Part shown: positions 36,345 to 49,603 of the stretch, piece after piece
Numbering within the stretch: position 1 is the first letter of the stretch
Layout of the letters: the number at the start of each line of letters is the position of its first letter
Source: Epiperipatus broadwayi
Taxonomy: Eukaryota; Onychophora; Udeonychophora; Euonychophora; Peripatidae
DNA length: 64,000 nt
Direction: 5' to 3'
Assembly: GCA_028023455.1 (NCBI GenBank)
Contig: JAQFVV010006200.1
Location: 5,063,860 to 5,127,859, forward strand
Translations under genes and position numbers: made by a program
The notes under the pieces: generated by a model
Seen by the model: the letters and a program-made list of their open reading frames with translations, nothing else
Told to the model about the DNA's origin: nothing
Databases searched by the model: none

Positions 36345-36770
36345 TTAATTGACGTTTTACTATTGCTTATTTATGGATATGAAAAATGGACATTTAGAAA
36401 AAAAGTAATAGTGGGACTTAAAACCAAACATAAAAGTGTGGTGCACTGTATGTTTGGGAATAACAAAATGGGATTAAAAGTAAAGTGCATGTATAAAAAA
36501 CACTTGTCTCTGATATTACTGAGAGTTAAGAGATTAAAATTGAACTGTTTGGACATGATACTAGAAGGGATAATAATAGATGGGCAATTAAAGACTAAAT
36601 TGATATCCCAAGAGATTATAAAAAATCTAGAAAACTTGAAAATAGGATGGGTGATTGAGTTAAAAAAGCTTGTTAGCATAATGAGGAGAACAAAAAGCAC
36701 TGGATCAGAAAAAAATTGTTTACATTTTGAAAATTATTTTTGCAGTGATTGATAATAATTGTAAATAATA
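36345..36770 (+). pseudogene. 5'-truncated RTE retrotransposon, C-terminal fragment
   Basis: An open frame (36363-36752, 129 codons) aligns to the C-terminus of the RTE element at 49.6 kb. LIYGYEKWT corresponds to YGSETWT, RVKRLKLNCLDM to KIKRLKWSWAGH, and then comes the RW/ELKK region. Conserved Trp and Gly residues are lost, so it is old. It ends in GATTGATAATAATTG, the counterpart of the GATTGATAATGGTTGATAA end of the younger copy. It is useful because it preserves the natural sequence across the point where the young copy contains adapter. Confidence 0.7.
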
Positions 36771-39700
36771 TACATACAATGAAAACAATCAGAAGTGAAA
36801 ATGTAATATGAGAGAGAAAGAGAGGGGCATTGTCTAAAACATTTAGAGCAAAAAAAATAAATATTTAAATCAATTACAAAATGTATCTTAAAGGTATTTT
36901 TTAATGGATTGATATCACTAGCTGATACATTCACAGAGAGTTTTCTTAATATGATTATTGCTAACACATATCCAATGAAAATACCTAAAATGGAATACTT
37001 TGAGTGTTAATATATATAATATTTCTAGATTAATGATAATTAGAGAAGCCAAACTACTTTTTTTTCCATAAAAATTGTCTCATGCTGTGGTTAGAGAGTA
37101 TTTCAGTTACCTATTGCAACAATTACATGAATTTTAATCTTGAAGTATTATATATTGATGTAAATTAAGTATGTGGTAGTAAGTCATCAAGTATGATTTT
37201 TTTTATTCTTAATTGGTTTTAATAGATAATGTATTACCCTAGGAGCATTGAAATAGATTGTTATGACAATGAAATATTAAAGGAAGAAATGCATTATTAT
37301 TGCAACATAAAATTATAGATTAATTTTATTAATTTAAAATGCATATGTAAGTAATAAAGTTTATGACTTTCATAAAATTTTTGTTTCTTTATTATATGTA
37401 TTTTATTTATTTATTGCATTAGGGGATTGTAAACAATAGACATGAATATTTAATGTCTTAGGTGTATCTGTTGTTAGGTTTATTTGTTATATGTAATGTT
37501 TATAAAATATATTTTTTTTATCTTATTATTATTGTAAAAGAGATTTTAAGCATGGAACACAGGGTGATTTCGATATGAGTGAATAAAGAGTGTGACTTTA
37601 GTCTAGATGATGTCAATTGTAAGAGATTATAAATGATAATGAATGATTTGAATTCACTTTCTTATGTCCTGATTTCCATAGAAGCAAGTTCTTATATATC
37701 ATTTTATTTATTTATTTTAAAAGTATGTGCTTATTAATCATAAAAATGATGGGGTAAGAAGGTTTATATTTGTCAAGGAAAACTAGACAGGATTACCAAG
37801 AATTTGTTAAAGGAATGAAAAAGTAATTCATAACATTTCAATTTATCTTAATATTTGGCTACTAAAATGAATATATGTGAACAAAATGTTTTAATAATGG
37901 AATATAAAAGCTAACAACATAATATTGTTTATAAGGAATTGTTATCATCTGCAGAGTGATTTAATTCAGGATTTAAATCAGTTTATTTGTATGACATATT
38001 GTTATAAATGGAGATAGGCATTTGTTAATTCATAATGCCATTATAATGTTAAATACCTGCTAAACGAAAGATAAAAATTAACACTTGGAAAATATTGGAA
38101 TTAACAAAATATGTATTGTTTTGGATAACTGTTTATGATACTTTTACTTTATTGGAATTAATAAATATCATCAAATTATAGTTCATGGAATAGACATTGG
38201 AACTGTTGTGTTACTTTGAAGTATCATATAGGAGGACAACGATCGGGTCTATATTAATATGTATTTTTATGTATGTACTTGTATAACATTTATAAATATA
38301 ACTGATTACTATATATATATATTAAGCTAGATAATTGTTATATATATATATATGTGTGTGTGTGTGTGAAATAGAAGAGTTAAGTTTAATTTGAATTTGA
38401 ATTTATATATTTAAATTTTAACAATTAAAAGGTTGATTTAAAGTATTCTATTATTCATTAATTGAAAATTATTTTTGAATACACATCTTATAAGTATTGA
38501 AAATTCATTGGTATTTTATTGAAAAATAAGGTGAACAAATAAGTAAACTTATGATTATTGTATTTCATTTCAATTAATTATTTTTTTTTATGAAGATTAA
38601 TTTTTTTTTATAATTTTAAAACAAACAAAATTAAGAACGAGTCAAACAGTCAAAAGGTTAAAGAAGTGTCATTAACTTTCTTCTATTTTAAAGAGCAACA
38701 TTTTTCATTTCACATAGATATATATCAAACATTATATACGTGAATTTTAATGTATAAGCACCTATTTTATTAATATTAATTTCAACAAATAATATATTTT
38801 ATATTTAATTAGAGTGTATGTTTCAAATGTTTATTGTCTATTTGTCATTTATTTTTATATTGTTAATAAATTTTAAATTCATTTAAAACAAATAAATTTG
38901 CTTTAGTTGCCATTCAATTAAAAATGCAAATCTATTGGCTAATAACATTTTGACAGATAATAGTCAGGTATTGACTTACATTATATAGTTTATAATATAT
39001 CATAAAATAGTCCAGAAATTAAGTTATTGGATTGGTGTTTGTATAATTACATTATTTTCTTTATCTTTTGAACCAGGTACACATTTTTATATGTTAATAA
39101 ATTAATTACTTTGGTATTGCTAGATATTTAATAAGTAATTAGAGGATGATCATAGCTATTTTATTAGTTATATGTAACAGTTATTTTAGGATAGAAATTT
39201 ATATTTGAGTTAGTTAATCATTTAAAAAGTACAAATATATTAATTATTTAGGATAAACAAAGGCAATTATAATTGAGTGCCTACATATTTTTTAAACTAT
39301 TATTTATTGAATGTGTGTTATAGTAATTTAGTATTTCATTATGAAGATGATAATCTTATTATATTATAAAATTGGTGATAGCATATATTGAAATTAGTAT
39401 ACTTTGATTAAATTTAAAGCCCATCAGTATCGATCATAAATTTAGTTTAAATACTGGGATTTGATGTTGACATTGATTATATTAGAGTATTAATAATATT
39501 ACACATATTAACATAATTATAATTTAGAGTTTAATAACTTGGCTTTATTGATTTAAAAGATAATTCATTGTGATTTCTTAATAGTATTTATATAAGTGTC
39601 AAATAAGAAGAATCTTCCATTTATTTTATGACATCATGAATAGATATTATAAATTGTAAGGTTATTTGAAGTGTTGATTTTCATTTTATATTATTGTAAG

Positions 39701-40161
39701 TTGGTGTAGATGGTAAGATATGATAGGTTAATTGATCTTGTGTATTGTATTTTATCATATATTTGGATTCTAGACCTTTTTATTCTATTATAATTTGATG
39801 TTGTAACTTTATAAGGATTTAAAAGGAAAATTTTATATATTTTATTAAGAATAGGTTAATATACATAGATTTGTAAGTTAACAAAGTCTATTATCATCAT
39901 TAAGTATTTCATTACATTACAATTGGTTTATCTGATAAGGGTATATTATGATTTTTAAGATATCATTGCTTTAATAGCATTGTGTTTACTTTCATTTTTG
40001 TAATTGGTAATCAATTATTAAGTTATACTTTACTTTGTTACAATTAGTGTTTTATATTGACAGGTTATATTAAAGTCTTTGTTTCCTATCTTTATAAATT
40101 TTTATTGTGTTATAATTTTCATTCTATTACATATGGCTTGTTTAACAGGGACATATTACTA
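36771..40161. other. Long A/T-rich stretch without recognised genes
   Basis: No coding sequence or structured repeat recognised. There is a TA run followed by a TG run near 38338-38368. Confidence 0.5.
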
Positions 40162-40174
40162 TTTATAAGACAGT

Positions 40175-40674
40175 TAAACCATCAAGCATCACATGATCAC
40201 TATCTTATACTAGCACATAATTGTTTATAAACAAAGCAAAAATCTCCATACAGTATTGCCACCCTGTGCCAACCAGAGTAATCAATGAATGCCAGAAGGC
40301 TTGTGCATAAAATCCCTATCTAATGCCAAAGACACCAAAATATATGGGTGCTGAACTGAGTTCAGACCTATATGACTATATAAGCTACTGAGCTTAGATT
40401 GAAAATATTTTTGTGTTTTCAATTTCATTCTCATAGTTTTGTAGTTAAGTAGAGATAAAATGTGGGTGCTGGAGGGTTGCATTAGATCCTAAGATCTAGG
40501 TGCAGTGCTCTCAGATCCAAAGCTCCTCACTGACGATGGCCACAAGCCAGAAACTAGTCTGGGGATATTGAATGAGTAGGCATTAGATAGGGATTTTATG
40601 CACAAGCCTTCTGGCATTCATTGATTACTCTGGATGGCACAGGGTGGCAATACTGTATGGAGAGTTTTGCTTTG
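40175..40674 (+). mobile_element. Hairpin element family 2, copy B (500 bp, with hammerhead ribozyme)
   Basis: The longest family member. It has a tail (CATCACATGATCACTATCTT), then a left arm with CTCCATACAGTATTGCCACC, CCAGAAGGCTTGTGCATAAA and ATCCCTATCTAATGCC. A unique centre of about 230 bp holds the hammerhead ribozyme. The right arm mirrors the left and ends GGAGAGTTTTGC. A perfect 13-bp duplication, TTTATAAGACAGT, flanks it at 40162-40174 and 40675-40687. No protein is encoded; the 66- and 67-codon frames are chance readings of the arms. Confidence 0.9.
40524..40570 (+). ncRNA. Type I hammerhead ribozyme
   Basis: All conserved parts are intact. Stem I strand TCCTCA (40524-40529). Core CTGACGA (40530-40536), matching CUGANGA. 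Stem II TGGC-CACAA-GCCA (40537-40549). Core GAAA (40550-40553). A minimal stem III, AC-TA-GT (40553-40558). C at 40559 completes the GUC cleavage triplet. TGGGGA (40560-40565) pairs with TCCTCA (one G-U). An outer TTG/CAA helix may extend stem I after an internal loop. Self-cleavage is predicted after 40559. Two-base-pair stem III and open stem I are the form known from Penelope-like elements and animal retrozymes, which usually cleave efficiently as dimers. Confidence 0.85.
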
Positions 40675-40687
40675 TTTATAAGACAGT

Positions 40688-43600
40688 GTTGTTTGATTGT
40701 CATTGTCTTCATTTTCAATCTGTTACAAAATTTTCTGAAATATGTGGGACATAAATAAAAGTCTATCACACTTTGCAATTCATTACAAATGGTGACCAAT
40801 GATTTGGTTATATTTTCAATCCATTACGATATATATTAATCACTGAAACATTCTATATTGCATATTTTTATTGTCTGAACCAGTATTTTCAATATTTAAA
40901 TTGAAAAACCTCTCTGACATTGTCAACTAATGATATCAATCCATTTTTTTTAAAAAAAAAGGTTTTACATAAATTTTATTATAGATTTAAATATTCATTC
41001 TTTCTAGTTTAAGGGTTTCGAATAACCCTCTATATAAGTAATTGAGGCAATGAGATAAGATAAGGTACCCTTTTCTCTTATATATATGTTATTACCCTCA
41101 TTATTAATCCCTGCTGAAGGAAGATATCTCCAAGTTTGGGGCAGTTTCTTGAATCCATATCTTTTATTTTTCATATCACTTCATAAATTTTTATCATCTT
41201 ATTTATCTAATATCACATGGTCTCTTTTCAAGATATTTTTACAATCTTTTGAGATTTAATTTAAATCATCATTTTGACCATTTATTGTCATTATTTTCAT
41301 AAACATAGGCAATCCTTTTCTTATCCATGTTATGTAATATAAAATCTCTATATTGTTCATATTTTGAAAGTTTGTCTCAGTCAAAAAAGTATATACATAT
41401 ATACTAATATCAAGGTATTGTTTATCAAATTCCATTTAATTTTTAATCTATGATTAATTTCATCCATAGTGTTTCACCTGCATTAATAAAATATCCAAGA
41501 TAATAATAATTATCTAATTTATTATTAGTTTTTATTTTCTGCTGTTTTTCTTTTTTTGAAAAGCCATCAAACTTTTTTGTTTTGTTTTAAGTCTTTCTGG
41601 CATTTATTTAAAATCTTACTTTCTTGACTTTATTTGATTGCTCTTGTAACTATATCCCTGCAAATAACTTAATTAATATCTATTTATTTTTATTTCTTTA
41701 GTTTTCATTTTATTTCACAAAATATTTCTGTAGAGTATTGTTTACTTTTATTAGTATTAATCTTTTTGCTTATCAGATAGTCTTATTATGATCTTTGCAT
41801 TTTGGTAATTATTTTTTATATTTGATAATATTTTGTCACTATGTTTTGATATTCAAAGTTTTAATCACTGGCAAAATGCTTATAAAATCAAATGCTGTTT
41901 TATCATTAACGAATCTAAAGAATAATGACAACTAATGTTTTTTGTAATTTCTTTAAGCAATTATATGTGATTATGGTTGGTTTGATTGTGATGTTCTTCA
42001 TAGATTCACTGTAATCTTCTTTCTTAAAACAGTCTTGTATAGAACTGACAGGTCAGTAATTGTCAACTGTTTTTACCTTTCTTAAATAACAATACCCTTA
42101 CTGCATTTTTCTAATTATCTGATATGTTTTATTTTTTTATCTGCTTCTTTTGAGATATCAAGACTAATTGACATTTTCTGAGCTTGTTTATTCTTCACAG
42201 ATTAATTGCATTTCTCATTTCTTCATTTACATTTGGAATTTCAAATGACATAACTATCACGTGGGTTGCAGTCATACTAGGGTGACATATTCTAGTGTTC
42301 AAGGTTCATGGATCATGACTCAGCCTCTGTCACTTCCAGTACTTAAATTTCTTATGAATTTCTCAGCAGTATATTATTTAATTTTATTTTCTTCTAAGAG
42401 GGTCTGTTAATAAAAGCCTTTACCCAACTATAGACTAGTTAATGATGTTTTATCTTACCTATACATTTGTGTTCTCGTGCATACAATAACTATATATGTA
42501 ATTATAAATTTATTAAACGCACATTGATTACGTAAGTAATAACTATATATGGTAATTCACCATTACCAGAAAAGAATAAACAAGAAATCTTCAAAATAAT
42601 GATATTTTTAAAAAAATCAGCATTTTTTTAAGGATAGTCATTTTGTGATAGTGCTGGCCTCATAGGATGCTGATATTATGAAAATAGTATTGTCTATATA
42701 AAAATAAAATAATGAGATTCATACCTGAAAATTTTTATATTATTCATTATGTAATTAAATGCACACTTTGATTATATATGAGAGGTAATAAAAGACATTA
42801 AAAATAAATTGTACATTTTTACAGGGCAAAATCACAAGCTTATTCTAAGCATTAGACAAAAAAAAAAAGAGAAATATAGATTTTATTCAGAACATAATTA
42901 AAGTTAGAATTTCATCATATATAGTAACAATATTAACTAAAAGTAAAATTAAAAATTTGTTTATTACTTAAAATACAATTTATTTGATTTGTTTATATTC
43001 TTGAAACAATAACAATTCTTATTTCCTCCCAAGGCAAAAATGTCCTTATCATAAACATAATATCAAAAAAAAAAAAAAAAAGAAAGCAAAAAAAGTTTTA
43101 TTCATTATGCAATTAAAAATAAACTTGATTGCACAGTAATATAATGCAGTAAAAATAAATTTTAAAATGTATACGTTATGACATAGTGATATAATTTTTA
43201 TTTAAATTCTTGCAATAATAAAATTATTGATTTATCCACATGCTTTTCTTCAATTATGTTTTTTTATAAATATAAACAATATATATAAAAAAGATGTAAT
43301 GGTATTAAAATTACACATAATCAATTGTATATTATATTTATACTTTTTATTTAAATAGACTGTATTTTCGTTAAAAGTAAAAAAAAATCAAATAATGAAT
43401 TGTTGTCTAAAATATGATAAAATATCAAAAAGAATTCAGTTTTATTTATTAGATAAATAAAACAAAAACACTTTTATAGCATAAAATGCACCAAAAATAA
43501 ATTTAAAAATATGTGCGTATTTAAAACACATTTAATTTTTTCAAAGCAAAACGATCTATTAGACAATGTAAATGTAAACAATATTAATACAAAATTATTT

Positions 43601-44465
43601 ATTTATTACTTAACTAAAAATAAACTTTGTGCGTTCACAGTGATAAAGTGCTCTAAAAATAAATTTTAAAATGTTTACATTAATTAAAAAATAATTTATA
43701 TATGTAACTTTTATTTAAATACTTTCAATAACAGAATCACTGATTTATTTAAATGCCCCCTCCCCCCAAAAAAACATAAAAGAAAATAATTTATTGATTC
43801 ACAATATTAATTTATTGATTCTTAGCTGCATGATTATGGATTATTTGATGATACTGTTATCAGTTTCAGATTGTTTTCACTCTTTTGCAGCTATCTGTAG
43901 CATTTGTCTGTTAGTTTTTTATTCATCTAATGACAGAAAGAGAAAGTAAAATTTATATTGTTTTATTAGTTCAAAAAACAAGCTGAAGATGCTAGTATTT
44001 CACAGAAAACATGCCACAAACAATCTTCCATCAATGTTGCTGATTGGTGAATTTTGTGAGAGAGCAGTTGCAAAACTACTTCTATTGTTGTTAACAAAGA
44101 GCAAAAAAAAGTATATCTTTTGTAATTAATTTAAATATTTACAATTATTTTTATAAAATATTTTAATGATTCCACTTTTTTTTAAAAAAAAAAAGTTTAA
44201 TTTTTAAAAGTACAAATTAAAAAATTCATGATAAAAATGAAACTATGAGTAATAACTTTTGCCAAACATTTTAGTATAGAATTTTTGTAATATATTTAAT
44301 AATTATGTATGACATTTTAAATTTTAGAACAGAATTTCATAATTTTATGATGACTTAACAATAATTCATTTAGATTTCACAAATATTCAATTAACCAAAA
44401 TTATATATTTTTTGACATTGTGATAATCATTTAATAAAAAGAAGTTATTGTTCTCATTATGTATT
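40688..44465. other. Long A/T-rich stretch without recognised genes
   Basis: No coding sequence recognised. At 42520-42540 lies a 21-base string around ATTACGTAAGTAAT that recurs exactly at 59072-59092. Confidence 0.5.
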
Positions 44466-44469
44466 TCAT

Positions 44470-44485
44470 GTTGTTGTTGTTGTTG

Positions 44486-44526
<41 letters not shown>
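44470..44526. repeat. (GTT)n(ATT)n microsatellite
   Basis: About six GTT units followed directly by about twelve ATT units, a compound trinucleotide repeat. Confidence 0.95.
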
Positions 44527-44529
44527 TTG

Positions 44530-46430
44530 CAATATTCAAATGTGTTTTTAGGATGCTTTTCATTTGTAAACTTATATTTCTAATAAATCAAGTACAATTT
44601 GTTGATTTATAATACAGAATAAAGATTTTAATGTTAAAATAAAATGTTGATTGCTTATTAGTAATTAATGCAAAAAACATTGAAACATAAAAGAATTAAA
44701 ATTAGAGAAACAAGTCTGTACATTGTATTTATTAATCTTTTTTTAAAAAAAAATTAGATTTCATTTTATAAAAAACAAAACAAAAAATAAGTCAAATTGT
44801 CCTACAAAATCTGGTAGCAAAGCAAAAAAAAAAATACATAACTAAAAAAGAAAATCCTTGATAACATAACATAAAGTGCATTAAAAATAATATAGAGATA
44901 ATATATTATGTTAATTCATTTAGTTTATATATATGCTTTATTTTAATTTAATGAATCATGCTTCAACAAGATGTCAACTCCATCCACATTTTAAAATGGC
45001 TGTCATAAAATGTTTAGTTTTGAAAATGATATACAGTTAGTGATTTGAGATATCAAATGATGTTTGAGTGTTTAAATGGGGAATTAAGTACAACTGTTCT
45101 GATTGGTTATATAAGCTGAATCATTTTAATATATTTTTGTCTATGTAAAATAAACTTCAAACCTTTAACTTTAAATTTATGACTCTTTCATTGTGTTGAG
45201 TCACAAAGTAACTATAAAAAATAGATACATTTGTGCAAAAGTTTGTTAAATTGATTTAAAAAGAAAATCAAAGAATAAAATTAGGTAAAAAAAAATGTCA
45301 TAAAAATGCAAGGATCTTTTCATTAACATTTTTTGTAGCACATATATGTTATATTGTGTAACGGTATACAATATGCTGTTACATTAATTTAAAATTAAAA
45401 TTAAAACTTAAGTTCGTAAATAAAAATAAATTTATTAAAAACTAAAAGCTAAAATTAAAAAGAGTTGTTTAACGTATATATATATTCGCACAGATGGAAA
45501 ACTTTAAAAGTATTTTTTCTTTTTGTTGATATCTTTAAAAGTATTTTTTCTTTTTAAAATAAAAAAAAAGTATTTGAACGTACCTTTTTATAAATAAATC
45601 AAAAAAGTAAAGATAATATATTTTTTTAAAGTAACATAAATAAAAATGGAAACAGTTATTAATTAATTCCTGTAATCTCAAAATGGAAATGATTGTTCTT
45701 TTAATTAAATGAAAAGCAAACTATCCCTTGCGGCTCATATATATTTAAAAAAGAGTCAGATAGGAGATAGATAAAGAAACTAAAGATTGACCAATGGAAT
45801 CACCAAGCCACAGCACAGACCAAAAAAGAGACTCGAGGATTAGTGATGTCTTGCTCATTGGATCTGAAAATTTGTTGATAAGAGGCTAATAAAAATATAA
45901 AAGGAAAAATAATTGCTGTTACTATTAATCTACAAATGGACTATTAATCTATCTATCTATAAACTGTAGTTGTATTGCAGGCTTCATGATATAGGAGCCT
46001 GCAGTAGATTTAATTTCTGGACAACCAGCTGATGCCTCCAGAAGATGAATCTTGACCAACTGAATGACAAGTAGTGGTTCCATTTCAAAGGGGCAAACAG
46101 TCAACAAGAGTGATCACGAAAATGGAAAAACAGACTCCAGGAAATCTACAATTGAAAGTATAAACTTTTGTCATTATAGATTGTTTCAATATATCTTCTA
46201 TAAGCAAAATAAGTTAAACTTAACTTTAAAGGAACTTATCTGACTTAAAGAAAATTTAAAAATTAATTTTATGTATAAATTGGCTAAGTTAATAATCATT
46301 TCCATTTTTCTTTCTTTAATAATTTCATATTAATTAAATCATTTGAATGTATTTAAATTTAGGTTGAGTGTGGATGGCTATATAGATTCGTTAAGTTATA
46401 TTAGTTTAAGGGGGGGTGTAATCTTGGGTT
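44530..46430. other. A/T-rich stretch without recognised genes
   Basis: No gene recognised. There is a short direct duplication of CTTTAAAAGTATTTTTTC near 45503 and 45532. The part 45760-46150 is somewhat richer in G+C but has no supported feature. Confidence 0.5.
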
Positions 46431-46493
46431 AGTTGTTTCACAGTTAAATTGGGTTAATGAATTGGATATATTGGTGTAATTAGTAAATGTAGT

Positions 46494-46850
46494 ATGAAGA
46501 TCTGCTACATGCAGGATCATCTTTATGCCGCACTTGGGAAAAGTAATCCCACTCTTATTGACCATCGAAAGCATATTCCCTGCTCCTTAGATCACCCCTT
46601 TAGCCTATGGAATGGGATGGTAAGTTGGCAAAAAGGATCGCAATCCCCTCCTATGGAGTTTTCTGTTTATTTATTTTATTGTTCTTCTCTCCAAACAGAT
46701 GTAACATACCTGTACTGGACGAGAGACAATTTCTGCTATATAACTATGCTGTTCAGATCTGTATTCCTGACAGCATGGTACTGTGCTGTCATATTCATGC
46801 TGCATTGAATACATCAATGTATCAGATGAATTGGCATTAGTTTGACTCTG
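46494..46850 (+). other. Coding-like island, probably a decayed element
   Basis: Two overlapping plus-strand frames (46494-46808 and 46607-46840) sit in text less A/T-rich than its flanks. One reads LLYNYAVQICIPDSM, then HIHAAL, faintly like the region just before the zinc-binding motif of gypsy-type integrases. A GTAAGT at 46620 and a CTCCAAACAG ending at 46698 look like intron borders, but joining them gives an in-frame stop. I therefore do not call a gene. Confidence 0.25.
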
Positions 46851-48555
46851 AAGTTTTGGCCTAAGGTTAAATGAGGGCTATAGAATATTTTCTTTTTCAA
46901 ACGAATCCATATAGAGTATCTATACTCAACATTATAAAACAAACTCTTATTAAAATCTATCTGTGTAAATTTATAAAATGTAAATTTTAAATATAACAAT
47001 AATAACAAATTTAAGATCATCTTTATTCCTCCTCAATTTTTAAATATTTATATATGCGTCAATAAATCTTTGTGTGTGTTATTTCTGGCAGTAGCTTATT
47101 TATTTATTTTATTGAAATTTTTTTTTTTATTAAGATGTTTCTTTCTAAGCAAGTTTTACTACAAATCTTTGCATCTCCTTGAGCTAGTGGCATGGGCTGA
47201 CGGTTACAATAAAATATATATGTAAAATTTGGATCTTAACAGTACGTATCTGCCTACTATATAAATTTTCCAGGTTCCAATAGCCTGGTGGCACCCTGAA
47301 CGGCAGATACAGTAAGACTGAAACTTCCAATAACACTCCGACCATTATAATTGTATTAATATATATGTATGCTGAAACTACAATCTCATGGTCATCTAAT
47401 AGCATGTGGAAAGAGTGGCAGAGATCTGCATTCAACCAGACACTTAAGATAAATAAGTTATAAGAGGTTAGAAATATAAAATTATGGAAATATAATTTAA
47501 ATGAAAGGGTATGCATATGTATATGTGTGTAGTACATATAATTTATAAGATTGTAGAGAGGAGATAATTTATTTTAGCATTCTTTGTAGTATAAGAAAAG
47601 AAAAACTAGAAGAAATTTAAAGAATTTAACAAATGTAAAATTATTAGATTGAAATGATTAGTTTGAAATATGTTATTTCTTTTTATAAGTTTATTATTTA
47701 TAAAAGAAAATAAATAATAATAACATTAATAACAATTACCATAATAACAACAACAACAATAATAATAAAATAACATTTATATTAAAATAGGCATGGTTGC
47801 ATATATGAGATATGTAAGAACATTAGTGGTTAAGAAGTGTTGTTGTTGCAACTTTGTGTACTTAAAAGAATTTTAAAAGAAAATATCAATGATATTTAAA
47901 GGAAAAAATGATTAAAACTGTGTGATATTTGATATACATAATTCCAAGTTAATATTGGCAAAAATTGAATTACACATTCAATTTAATGAGATTTAATTAA
48001 AACTGTAATGAATTTAAAATAAACAAGCTATTTAAAAGTATTTGTCAATAAGATTATTAAACATGTTTTGAAAATATAAAAAGGCATTTTTTAATTTTAA
48101 AAAAGCAGAATTAATATAATAAACAACAGAGAGTGAAGTTGGATAGAAGATATTTATAGAATTTTTAATCAATCTGTCTACTTCCTGTTAAACCTCTATT
48201 AGTTCTTGTTAGTTTTTATTATTTTTGTTTATTCCAGTCAAAACTTGAAATAAATTAGTTAAAAGTTGTATTAATGAAAGAAAAGATTTGGAAATTATCC
48301 AAGTTTTATATTAATGAAATTAATTATTAGCAAACTAAGTCAGTAAAGTGATTAAAAATTGAATGTATTCACATCATATACGAATAAGGTAATTTTGGAA
48401 ATGCAGTAATATTTGTTAATGACATAAACTAGCTACATTGTTGGCTAACAATATATATATATAGTAATATATAATTATTAAAAAACCAGTTAACACTTAG
48501 ACAATCCCAATATAAATAGCAATATATATATATACATACACCTCTAATTCTAAAG
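46851..48555. other. A/T-rich stretch without recognised genes
   Basis: A 117-codon minus-strand frame at 47184-47537 is hydrophobic and has no motif I recognise. The sense of the G+C-richer part (47230-47450) is unclear. There is an imperfect AAC/AAT trinucleotide tract near 47720-47770. Confidence 0.4.
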
Positions 48556-48768
48556 CACTCATTGACTTCGAGTTCAGGTGAAAAGGTATAAATATAAACT
48601 AATTAATTGCACTGAGCCAGCTTTTCCAAAACACTGCCAGAATCATAGTGCTCGATTCTGGTAGTGTTTTGCCAAAAGCTGGCTCAGTGCAATTAATTAG
48701 TTTGTTTATTATTTATACCTTTCTATCTTAACTCGAAGCTAATGAGTGCTTTAGAATTACACATTTTT
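48556..48768. mobile_element. Hairpin element (family 5)
   Basis: Long palindrome. Left arm has TAATTCTAAAGCACTCATT, ACTAATTAATTGCACTGAGC and CAAAACACTGCCAGAATC. The right arm mirrors each in order and ends at AATGAGTGCTTTAGAATTA. The loop is about 15 bp around 48645. No ribozyme core and no clear TSD found. Confidence 0.85.
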
Positions 48769-49559
48769 GTGAAAAGAGCTAATACGGTGAGATTTGCACA
48801 CACATCTAAAAAAAGTATAAAAAAATAATGGCGATTTTTAAAATTGGTTATAATAAGCAATTTAGAAGAATGTCTTGTAATTTTTTCTGTTGCAAATTTT
48901 TCTTTTAAAAAACTTAAACGCCTGATTAAGTGTATTTTTTTCCTTTGTATTCTATTCTCAATTTAATGCTACGTTTTTTTAAAGTGTTTTTCAGATAATC
49001 TTTATGACGTAAATGAATCTGCATGATCCTCTAACAACATGATTATTTATCTTTTTTTTTTTTTAGAAAAACTTCTATTAATTTGCTTCTCGTTTTTAAT
49101 TCAAAAAAAGAAGTACCCTTAAATTAAAAAAAAAGTGTCTTCATGTTACCATGGTGTCTGTGTATCATAAATAAATTTAGTTGATGTAATTATATCATTA
49201 TGATAAAATAACCTATTTTACAATTTATTAAATTGTGTCAGCACATTATAGTTTGTGTTACACTTTAATATCAAAGTCCAACTTTCAATTAAAAAAAGTA
49301 TTAAATATTTAGATTTATTCATATTTTTATGATTATATTTATTTAAGGTAAAAGTTGCTGGAAAAAAATTTTCATCAATAGCTAATAAAGCACCTAATTT
49401 TTAAAAAATCACAAATTACTAAACCAAAGACTAGATATTACTCATGTCAGTACGTTATACATAATCATTTATAGCTCATAAACAGATGTAAATTTGAACA
49501 GTACGTAAGAATGAAAAGTAAAACATATATATAACTAAGCAAACTCAGGAAAATAAACA
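48769..49559. other. A/T-rich gene-free stretch
   Basis: No gene recognised between the hairpin and the RTE element. Confidence 0.5.
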
Positions 49560-49603
49560 TCTCAGACTATGGCTAAAACATAAAATACTAATTAAATACC
49601 ATT

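Noticed and set aside
43982-44012. CTGAAGA..GAAA on the plus strand as a hammerhead
   Set aside because: The intervening bases form only two pairs and no stem I can be drawn; probably chance.
46620-46698. A 79-bp intron bounded by GTAAGT and CAG
   Set aside because: Joining the flanks produces a stop in every plausible frame.
47184-47537. 117-codon minus-strand frame as a membrane protein gene
   Set aside because: No homologous motif, low-complexity hydrophobic content expected from A/T-rich sequence, no supporting context.
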